Position numbers and translations under genes: made by a program. The notes under the pieces were generated by a model. It was not told where the DNA came from and did not search any database. It worked only from the letters and a program-made list of their open reading frames with translations. Below, in pieces: positions 30,401 through 42,400 of a stretch of 64,000 nt of DNA (its first letter is position 1; every line of letters starts with the position of its first letter). The stretch is from Holothuria scabra (Eukaryota; Echinodermata; Holothuroidea; Aspidochirotida; Holothuriidae): positions 45,480,879 through 45,544,878 of the forward strand of contig CM074187.1 in NCBI GenBank assembly GCA_037179385.1, read 5' to 3'.

Positions 30401-33400
30401 GCTCCGAAAAATCAAAATGGCCTAATGTGAGCGCGACAGGATGGAATTTGCTGAGGACTGATCCTATAAAGATATATAACTTTATGGTGAGATTTATGGT
30501 GGCATTCTATTTATCATGTGGAAAGGTCCTCCCATCAATATTACCGTATTTACTCTATTAAACGCCCCGGGGGCGTGAAATTTTCGTTAAAGGGGGCGTT
30601 TATTAGAGTCAAATTTACGTGACTTTTCTCTAGGCAAGTGCCCCACAACTTGTTTCTTATCTGAGCCCTTCTGATAAACTGCTATGGCGTATTTGCCCAT
30701 TTGGTTGTCAGCTTCACAATCAGCTGTGAGATCCTCCCCAATAATTGGTACCAAACTTTCCTATAAATATGGTAGCCACGAACAACACTGTGAACTTTGC
30801 AAGTGTGATCAACTTTCGCCGACATCTTAATATGTAACGTTACACACAGAAGTGACTTTTTTACAAGCCCGCGGCATGCATGCATGCATGCTGTGCACAG
30901 TTTACAGCCAGGCCTCACGTTACTATACTGACCGGCCGGCTACACGCACGTACATATGGTAATTGCATAATAGTTACCGTGAGTAGCACCATGCACGTAT
31001 GTATTAGCAGTGTTCACAGCATTTCACTGTTAAACAGTTTTCCTGTGGTGAATTTGGATTTTCATGTTAGGCTGTTCGGATAGGCTAGTGAATATTTTTA
31101 TACCTACGGTATGTACAGTACCACTTTCGAACCGCAAACGAAGCAGCACAGGTTCACGGTATGTGATAGCTTGATGGATTAACAAAAATTAGTTGCAGAA
31201 ACATGACTTTCACTTCAGGATATGGGACTTTAGGAGATTTCGTGGCTTCAAGGTAGGACTATTTCATTTTCCTTTTACCACATTGTCTTTGGAATTAACA
31301 ATTTCACTTTATGCAATGTGACGAAAAAGTTGGGGGCGTTTATTAGAGAGGGGGCGTTTAATAGAGTAAATACGGTAAGTTTTTTTCAAATTCTTGATGA
31401 ATTGGTAATGGCCCATTTTTAATTCGTCCAATTCCGTCCTGTCACGTTTTGACGTGGTTTTTTTAAATTTATCATATGATTTGGTCAAAGAATCCTCACA
31501 GGACTTTCTGAACTACAGTATCAATCTTTCAGGGCCCTAGGATCACCAACTAATACGTTTAAATAAAGATTAACTTGTAGCAAAAGTATGTACGTTTGAA
31601 ATTTTCATGATGGGATGGAAATTTTGCACGACGGGACAGAAAATGATGAAGGTATTTTATCGCTGCTTAAATACCCCTGGAGTAATAAACTTAGCATAAA
31701 TGTTCTTTCTGATGTACCATGAAAGTAATGTGACCATTGTAATTCAAGTTATATACTTAGGTATAGTAGTTTGCACCAAAAACAAAATTTTGCGTGACGG
31801 GACGGAAAATGTGCAACTGGACAGAAAATTTGCAAGAATGAAGTTGTTTTATCACTGCTTAAATACCCCCGGAGTAATAAACCTAGCATAAATGTTCTCT
31901 GTGATGTACCATAAAAGTAATATAGTTTGCACCAAAAACAAAATTTACTCCTTTGCCTAACTGTGTAATGATAATGACCATTGCACACTAAAATAAGCTG
32001 CACACAGTGTATAATACTTATGCTATTCTCAAAAATACACCATTTTTCTTTCTTTTTTTTCAACATAATCTGTATTCCCTAAATTCCTGTACATAAATCT
32101 GTAGATATGGTGGGTGTTTGGTACCATGAAAGAAATCTGAGTGGTCAAGTAAGATTAAGTTAAAACAAAGTCTACATCTCAAGAGTAGAACAATTTATTA
32201 AAGCTTTGCTGGGATCAAAGACCTGTAGATATTCAGATGGGGACATTTTCCCATGAAGTTAACCCACTTGGTAACGTCTGGTAGTGAACTTCTCCCCCCT
32301 CCTTCTCGTTATTCATTAATTGTAATACTTGAATCGCAAGTCAGACAGGAACCAAATTGGTGACACTATATGGATGTACTAAGTTTTGTGTGTGGTAACA
32401 CACACTATTACAGTACTGTAGCACAACCCTACAGTATTCACTTGCTATCTATTATTTTGAAGCAAGCCAACAAACAACAAAGACCATGGAAATGCATGTA
32501 TGCAAATTCAAACATTAATCAGAGTAATGATGATGCTATTAAAAGTCTTTTAGGGTGTCTAAGGGAAATAAAATTTTAGACAAAAAAAATTGAATACTAC
32601 ACAATAATGCATTGACAAATTTCCGTCCCGTCGCATTTCCGTCCCTTCGCATGATTAAATTTTTTTAATTAAGTATTTTCTAATTAAAACAAATGCCAAA
32701 TTGAGATGATTTAATGTTGCCGATAGAAGGGGTTGTTGTACTTTGTGGTAAAATAGAAAGTTGCATTTAACACCTTTTAACTTTGATAAAAATCAGTACT
32801 TTGTCTAATGTATGAATGTGCCACCATTTTATCATTCCGCCCCGTCGCGTTTTTTAGATTTGTTACCGAGGCAACACAAAAATTACAATTTCAATTTTCT
32901 TTGCTTTGAATTATTAAGTGTGACCTACTTTTACAAAACAAATAGTTATAGCATTATATGTAAAATCTAAGAACATATTGAAGTAAGATCTATCAATTTC
33001 TGTCCTGTCGTGCCAAAGGTAGTTTTGGATCTGACCCAGTTAGTGAAATGGTTACCCAAAGGAAAACCATAAATCTTTCTGAAAATGGAGACCTGAGAAC
33101 CCCCTCATGGGCAATACAGTTTGTGATTTGCCCTTAAATGGAATCCAACTGATTTGAACTATAGAATAGTTCTGCATGATGCCCTTCAATTCATTGACAT
33201 TTCTTCTACTGCTAAATGTGTGAAAAAATGGACTTTTCAGGAGATTTATCTGTATCAGTCTTCTGTTACATACCATAAATTTCAAAACAACCAATGCATT
33301 GACAAGGCCCAGATGTAAACCTCATTCACACCACAGTGCACAGGTAATTGTTTGGGAGGGTAAAATGTAACTCAGGGTCCTTAGGGGTTGGTTAGATTGA

Positions 33401-36400
33401 GGAACCACAATGATATATAATTGGAATTAAGCTCTTAGTCAAAATTTCAAAATACTATAAGCCTTCATAAGCAGGAAACAAGGCTTCCTGTAACCAGGCA
33501 CTGGGCAGCCATTTTTACCTTAAGTTCTATGTGATTTTTGGGCACATTACAGTATATCTGAACAGTGACACATAATGGCCGACAACACCCTATTTTTGTA
33601 TGTAGGACCCGATCAAATCTGAAGCCATGGACCACATACAGCAACAATAAAACAACTGAGTGATAGTCCAAAAGCGCTCATAATGCAAGGGAAAAAATAA
33701 CCAGGTTGCTTCCCAAGAATTACCAGTTGCAAATCATTTTCAATTTGGCTTCGAAGAAGTTGAACATCAACATATTTTCCAGCCATGCCCAAGCTATGTT
33801 CAAGTGTCCCCACTGATGCAGTCTGTTTCAAGCTACTGTATAAATAAACAGTATGCTATCTTTGAAACAAATATTATTTCTGTCCTCGTTGTAGTTTTCA
33901 AGGGAACCAAGAAAGTTAGTAGTTTGATTTCACTGCTGGCATCCAAAATGAAACTCAATTTTGTAACTGCTAATGAGATAAAATAATTGCTAATCAATTC
34001 AGATTTTAATTAGCAACTACTGCTAATCAATCCACTCACTCTACTTTGTCCTATGTAATAATAGAGAAAGGTAAAACTGTATGGATGTGATTGTGGAGTA
34101 ACTTTGTTAAATTGTCAGCATAAAAGCCTGGACAACAAAGCCCCTTAAGAAAGTACCTGGCACTCAATGGATATGTGATAAAGGAAATCACTACTGACCA
34201 GGCCTTTAGCGGGAAATTCAAAATAAAATACTGTAGCCTGGGGTCCAGGAGCCTACCTTAGGGCTCCTAGTGGGGGTCCAGGGGACTTTGCCCCCCAGAA
34301 GCCAAGCCATTTTATGCTTACCAAAGGCAAAAATCATGTCTGCAGGTAATTTAAATTGTAACACAAATATGGTAAGTAGAAGAAAATATTAATTCAACCT
34401 TCCTCTGATGTTTTATTTGCATATTTTGAGATATCAAACATATATTAACTCATTTCATGTTATACTCAGGTAGTGCTACGGTGATGAATACTTGAAAATT
34501 AAAGAAAACAGTGTCCTTGACTTCTTTCCTGATCTGGTTCACACTAATCACAATAAACAACTTAAGTACGAAGCACAGACCTAAAATATTTTGAGTTGAA
34601 AGTTTATTAATTCGTGATAAACGCTTATTCGTGTGGTAAACATCATCAGGAATGACACGAGCATGAGGGCAAATATTTTTCTAATGAGGAACATAACTTT
34701 TACTCACATGTCATTGAAAAAGAAAGTTAAAGCACAATTTGAAAAACATTGGATACATAATCAAATCTTCCATTTCGGAATGTGTAGAAATTTGCGGTGC
34801 GTAATACTTCTACAGCCTGTATGAACTAGGGGTGTGAACATTTAGCAAAAAAACTAAACGTTTAACCTCAAAAATATGCGATCGTTTAGCGATTAAGAGC
34901 GATTACTTTATCACAAAATAATTATTTCAGTATGTAGAGATTGAGACTGAATGTAATGCAGAAATAATAATAGTTGTCATCTTGCATGGTAAAATCAAAT
35001 TATTCTGAAACTTTGAAGCCTACAAGGTTCAAACATGCCAAGAATGTTCCATTAAACAAAAATACTGGGGTCATCAGAGTATAGAGAGGGATTTAAAAAA
35101 ATGTCAAAAACAGGTTTTGCGATTAATTTCTTGAGGCTTTGTATTGAACGTTTATTCCACAGGCGATCGTTTAGTGATTAATCGCTACACGTTCACAGCC
35201 CTAGTATGAACATAACATTGTGTGGCTTCAATAACACTGTCTGAGCTCACAAAATATAGCAGCGGGCGGAACGTCCAGTGCCTTAGGTTAATGTGATTTA
35301 CTTTGGTAGCACTGATAACTACCCCACTAAACAAATATAAAAAGTTGTAATGTGCTGCATATGTTTATTTTTCACTATTCAATTGAGCATGTGACTAAAC
35401 TTGTTTTTTTTTTTTTTACTTTTCCTGGGTAATGCTTTTTTGGCCCTCATTTTTTGTTGCCCGTCTCAAAAGCTGTCCTTTGTCAATTTGGCCGCCTACA
35501 TAACATTTTGGCCGTCTCAATGGTGGCGAGAGGTATTGCTGGCTAAAGGCCTGCTACTGACTTACAAAGCCAAAAGCAACCCTCAGCATCTACTATACAG
35601 TACTGTAGGATCTTAAGCCATATAGACCAATCTGTTCAAACAGCCAAGTGATGGTCTGATTTAAGTCGGCCATAACTGGGGTTTATCACCTTTTACCTTT
35701 CAACTTCCTTACTTAACCTGTATCCGGGATGGTTGTACACTAAACTGTATCCTGATTCTCTAAATTTCACTGAATATGAGGGTTTTAAATCTATGTTGAC
35801 AAAAAAGACAATTTAAGGTCGATGGACCCCACTAACGGCTGCCTACAGTCACTAACACCAGCACTGATAAGATTCGTCTTTGTACAGGAACTTGTGCTAT
35901 TTGATCCCTGATGTACATGTGCATTGAGCCCAGTGTTCGCGCTAAGCTGCGCGATTGCGGGATTCCCGCAACAGAATCAATAATCCCGCAAGAAAAATAT
36001 TTGTCTGCGGGAAATTCCCGCATCGTTTTTCTTGCATAAGCGATAGGGTTATAATCAAAGCACAACTTATTTACTTGTCCGTTATACGAATAAAAACTCT
36101 GAAAATCGAGGAGTCACCGTTTGTCTAAACGTTTGTGTAAAACGGAGCTCTACACAGTACACCCTTACACCCATACTGCAGGGACTGGGTATGCATGTAC
36201 TAGCACTACCTATAGTGTAGGGTTGTAGGCCTTGCGTACGATCGCGCAGCAGTGGCAGCTAGCTCTGTGCAGTGTGTGTACTGAAACTAATCGCTCTGTG
36301 TGCAAACATCGGTCGTGTTTTAGACTGTTGTGAAGTGTGAAATGGCCTCCAAGTAAAAGTTGGATTATTTTTCAAACGGCTACAGAGTAGCGATAATAAC

Positions 36401-39400
36401 GTAAATAGTAATACTACTACTAGTAAGTTAGGCCTAATACTACTACTACAGTAGTAATACAGTACTAGTACGGGGCCTAATGTTAAGCCTAGGTCTGCTA
36501 ACAAAAGTAGTAAAACTAAGAAGAAAAAAGCTGACAAGTTTCAGTTAAATTGGCTGAAAATTTGGCTGTGGTTATGGTACGAGAAAGGAGAAATATTCTG
36601 CGCAACATGCAAAGAAGCCAGGCCAACTGATAGGCTACATCTAACTTTGTTGAAATCTTGTTTAGTCATAGGCCTATCAGTTATTGGCAATGTTAAAAAA
36701 TGTACTTCATTAATCTCTTTATTGGTAAATGCAGATTGCAGACTCGACTTAACTTCTCTGAACTTAAAGACTCCTCCCCCCCTAAAAATGAAAATCCCCC
36801 CCTAAATTTTTCAGAAGGGGGGAATTTCCCCCCCAAATTTCAAGTCCCAGCGCTAACACTGATTGAGCCACTGTATAAAACAGATCATGGACCTACACAA
36901 TGCACAGGTAGGGCCTACAGTACAATGGCACAAACAATGACACATAGAACTGTGCATGTACAATATGTACACAGGTCAAAAAGTTTCATTTCACAAACCT
37001 GTCCTTCAGCTATTGGAAGCTTTCCTTCAAGAGCAACAAGTTGATCATAATACCTAAAACAGAAAAGGAAAGCAAAATAAAGCAAATTGACTTTGATAAA
37101 TGTAATAAATCATTTGTTCAATATAACACACATAAATCTTCATTATCCTTGAATATTCTGAATATTAAAGGGCCATTCCTCTCACCCCAAACTACACTTT
37201 TTGTGGTAGTACACATGAATTCTCAACTGGCACAGCTCTTTGATTGACAGCTAGTTCCAAAAATTCAGAGTACCAAAGCTGATATTACACAGCTTGTACT
37301 GTGCTGGGTGTGTTTTTAACAAACTGGGGTCTTGTATATTCACACTGAAGCAATAAAAGTTATTGACATTGTGTCTGGAGATGGATGAGTTCTAGACAGT
37401 TGTAGGAGGGGCTTAAGTAAGTAGCTTAGGCAAATTGGACTTGACTTTCCCAGTCAGGGAACAAAAAACCATAGAAACAATGTCATGGCCCAAATGTATC
37501 CAACAGGTTAGTTCAATAAGACTACTTGGCCTAATGTTTTTCTAAAGAAGCACTTGTCTGTTTCTTTTTGGTGGCATTGTGCATTTTCATTTGGCAATAT
37601 TTATCTTACATAATTTAGCCATGAAACTTCTGTGCTATGAATAGACGGTCAATATACATATGATGTCACAGAGCAAAGAGTATGCCCTCCTTTTGGGGCA
37701 AAACCAACCAACACTGACAAATGCAGACAGCTGTCATGTCAACAACTCAAATACACACATAGATTGCTTCAAGTGCAGAGGGTCTTATGCGTGCAGCCAT
37801 GTGTTCTATTGTTATGTCCCTAAGGATGACTTGAGTGTATCATCAATTCGTACGGTCTATGATAATTGCTGTATGGTAGATATTTTGTTTCGTTTACATT
37901 TTATCACTTCATTTTATCAATTCAAATTTTCAAATGCACCTATGACTACCATACTTGCCATGAATGATATTTAACACCACATCTAGGCTTGTCAATCTGC
38001 TTTTCTTCAAACGAGGGGGAATGAGTTGGTGAAATTTGGTATTGAAAATCAACTTTATCATGAAGTAAGTTACACAATCCAAAAATGCCTGTAACTGAAA
38101 AGAAGTGAGCCCTCCATATAAATTTGTGCAATGCTTAATATATAACTATTGATGTAATTGGATGTTCCATGCAGTTTTGTACTCTCTGAGGGTCCGGGTC
38201 AATTGATCACTATAAAAGGAATTTTTTGCGAGTTTCCCACACCCTTTTCTGCCTGGATGCCAGCTGACCAGCTAATACTTGAACAGATGTCTTGGCATCT
38301 TCATCCTCTTATAGAGTATGTAGTTCATCATTTGCAGGAGACAACGCCCACTCGTTTGCCTTATGGATTATAGAAACTGATATTTTAAGAAGCCCAAAGA
38401 GGTACTTTTTTGGTGTAATTTTTTCTCTTACTTAAGGCTTTAGCTGTGTTTTTTGGTTGCGGTATGTGAGATGGTTTGGCGAGTGAAATGTTGCAGGTTT
38501 TTTCCCTTTGCGCATTTAAAAGCCTTGGGAATGTACCTTGTGACTCTGCGTTCGTATGAAATATTGAAAATTGGTAATGTATACCTGTATACCTTGCATG
38601 GCTAATTTGCAATATTGAATTGCAATGTATTTGTGTGTATATTGAACTGCAATATACATATTGTGCATATATTGAATTGTGATTGTTCTTAGTTGTATTC
38701 TGTTGCATTATATGTATTTCTGCATATTTTGTTGTATTTGAGAGTATTTTGTATTTTCTATTTTTGTATAGTTTTCACGGAATCAGGAGGTGGGTTGAGC
38801 TTCAGCTCATTGCATGCAAATGTAATACCACTGCTCCATTCCAGTTGATGCCTTTGAGTCTTTTTAGCATTGCGTGAGTTCCTGTATTTGGGAATCTCCC
38901 CCATACCATAAACAGCTACAGTAACTGTAGTGCAAGTATAGAAGGGTTACCCTGACTACACTTTATGATGTTACAGAAGACGTTCATTTTTACGTTATAA
39001 CATGACCTTATTTGCATAAAATTTTGATAAATTAATTGAATTTAGTTATACATTTTTAAAATTCTAGAAAGTATTTTAAACAATTTTATTGGTATATCTG
39101 ATAGAATTTACATCTTTCTTGTCCAGTTTTAGAAATATACAACAGATTTTATGATTTTTATTGTAGGAATTGCACTTATGTAACTTGTCCACTGATGTGG
39201 AAGTACATGTAGTGCCATCATTTCTCAAAACAACAAAATAGCTGCTGCTGAAAGAGGTCTCCAAGTAAGTGTTTTGTAACATTTTGCCTCAGAAAGTGAC
39301 CTAAAATTGTATCGAGGCCTAGCCTATATGCATATTTTTGTTAGCTTAAAGAAAAAAATTCCCCAAACCAATTCAAATTGTATATAACGATAGTGATTGT

Positions 39401-42400
39401 AAAATTAGTTGACCAATGAGCTATTTATGCCATGATCAATTTTCCTCTTCAGTCCTGATTTGGCAACCCCTAGGTTTCTAGCACACTGTGGCCAAGGGCT
39501 CTAGTTTGGAATAAAACAAAGTGGACATAGCATACTAATCATAACTGCTGTTCAAGGACTGGCATCAAGCCTCTCAGAAATTAGGAGCTATGAGATTGCA
39601 ACCATTAAAAGCAAAATAACAGAACTTTGTCTCATCTAGCCTTGAGCCAATGTAATTACCAGTTTCCCTTTCCTGAGAAACATCAAACAGGGTTGAGTCA
39701 GACCCAGAGTGGACCCTGCCAATACCTACACCTGTAATTAACGTTGACAAGTTGGATGATTAACATACCAGGTTGAAGGGCAAAGGAGGGCCAATGCCCC
39801 ATAAGATGCCCTAAAGTCAAAGCCCTAATCAAAAATCAAACCACCAAAGCTTGACAACAGCTGCACACAATCAGATTCTTTCACAGTCATGGAAAAACTT
39901 GTCATGTTAACCTTAAAGCAGTGAACTGACAGGGAGTTAAATACCAAATCTAGCAGACAATTCCACTCGTTGACAACTCTATGAGAGAAACTAAACTTCC
40001 TAATGTCAAGCCTTGCAAAAGGCTTTTCCAGCTTTTTACAATGCCCAGGCACCCAAGAATTACTTTGAACCCTTAAAGAGGCTCACTGAGTTGATATCAA
40101 TAACTTAATGAGAGTCTCAAAGGGTCACTATCACATAACAATGTTTCAAGTCCAAAAGTCACAGAAAATGCTAAAAGTTTTAATTTTCTTGTGTCCTGAC
40201 TTGTAACGGTTTTGTACATAATTTGAAAAAGTGTCTGGTCACGAATTTTTGAAAACCAACTTCAACCGTTTAGCACTCACCAATAAAAACAGTTATTTGT
40301 GCTTAGGATCTAGGGATTGTCTAAGATAGGCCATTTGTCACTGGTATGTGAAGAAAACTCAATAGGTTTTGAAAAAATGTTGAATTTCATGTAGGGTTTC
40401 ACGGTACCACTGATAATCGGTACCGTCGGTACCGCCACAAATGGCAGGGTTTTCCCTGGTTTTAGAATTGAACGTCGCGCATCTGATGCGTCCATTGGTG
40501 GATCGCCGGCCTGGGGGAGGGGGTATCCCCCTCCCCTTTTGGAAATTTTTTGACTTATGCAAGCCCCTAGACGCAAAATGGTGACATTTTTGAGCCAAAT
40601 TAGTCAACACAATTTTTGTAAGTTGACGCAAAAATATTAGCGCCGATACTCACATTCGTACAAATTTTGATCTACTGATAGCGGTCACATTGGCTTCCAT
40701 GTCACCGTAATTTCTGCTTCAAAAGTTTTGGTTCATCGGCATGGCCTTTATTAAGTGCTGGCACCAGAAGATTTTTACCCCCGGTTGGCCGTTATTTCGC
40801 GTCCATTGCTCACCAAAATTTACGTGATTGGGCCGGCTTGCAATATTACCAGTTCAGGATAGAAAATTTTGGGAAAATTTCCGTTCGTTTCACGAACGGG
40901 ATATCATTTTTGTAGGCGTAATATATTTTCACTTCAAAAGTGGAGATGTAAATCAACTGTTAATGCGATAGATTTGTTTGCAGTCGATTGTCACACGCCC
41001 CAGGCTTTAATAATTTAGTTCTTAGGCCAACCTCATGCTCATTCTATTTTTCATCCCCCAATCCTTGCGGAACTATTGCATTCCTTTTCGGCACTGGCCG
41101 GTTGTAGTTGCTATAATATACTGAAGCTACTCTCCTGCTTTAATACGAACCCCATGTAGAGCAGTAGAGCAACCATTCATGATAATCTTAGAAGTAGAAT
41201 CTTGGCAGTTCTGGGCAGCCAACAATTCCACCCGATTAACGTATCTTATGGTTCCTTTCAGGTATAAACATCCCCGGAAATTTTAAGCAGTTCTTGTCCA
41301 AAACTTACGTCTTGTTTAAAAAGAATCTGCAACTGAAATGCACATAGGTCAGATCCCCGAAAAATCCACGTACGCAGAGATTTGTGATGCCGTTTCATGG
41401 TGAATTTGGCACGGGGCTCGCCCTGCTTCGCTAGCCGGCTATATAAGCATTGGCAGTGCGATCGTCGTAACACAAACTCAATGGGAAAACTTGTCTCGAG
41501 ACCGAGTATTTTCACACACTAAATCACATAGGCGAAGGCGCGAATTGTGATTGGCTGGCTAGAATCAATGCAATTGAACCAATCACGATGCAGGGACCAG
41601 TTTAAATTTTGAAATCGGTCGTATCCATATGATGTCACCAAGCAAAACATGATGCCTTGTTTGGAGGAAAAAACGGACACGCACGGAAGTCTACTGCATG
41701 CGTGTGCCAAGAATTTTGCTTCACGAGACCACGTGCATCACGGTTTTTGTTTGCAATGACGTTGCATGACAACATTGCACAAGTCCTGCTGTAAATCACA
41801 TTACGGAAGGAATGCTGGGAATTACTTAATTTATGCAAGATAATAATCACCAGACTTCACAAGATTCTAGGAGCTACGTGTACAAAACGTCCACAGACAT
41901 GTATGCTAAGCTTTGGGATTAAAAAGAGGCGAAACACTGCAGCTCGATAGTCTGCTTTGTGCAGAACAGTTTGTACAGCCAGGCAACTCCCTGGTACAGC
42001 AACTTACGCGGCGCTTTTTGCGATAAGCAAGGAAAAGACATTGAATGCAATTCTAAATCTAATTCCATGTAATACTACAGGGTTATAGCGGAAAATATCA
42101 AAGGATCACTTCCATGGCAGGGGTAAAAATTTTACGTTTGTGATTATCAATGCAACCAGTTTTGGCGGGAAGTTTAAGGATTGAGTTTGCAGGAATTTAA
42201 CGAAACTAAGGGCAAGTTGCAAGTATATTTTAACCCCCTTTTCAGTTTGCAAATAATTGGGAGTAATGATCAAGTGAGTGCCAGAATTTATAAAAGCAAT
42301 GGAGCACGTGGCTGCAAGCAATCACAGATTGTGTGTGTCCCGATCTTTTCATGAAAACATGTTGGGAAAACAAGGGTTCTATGACATCATACACATAACG

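Larger units (their letters stand above)
29104..36998. other. ALIX intron 2
   Basis: A 7.9-kb intron nearly filled with elements: family B MITE (29600-30186), a 2.8-kb element with an inserted TA-MITE (30253-33037), a hAT MITE (34827-35203), a family E MITE (35622-35885) and a hAT element with a transposase remnant (35931-36861). 33040-34820 is unassigned. Confidence 0.82.
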
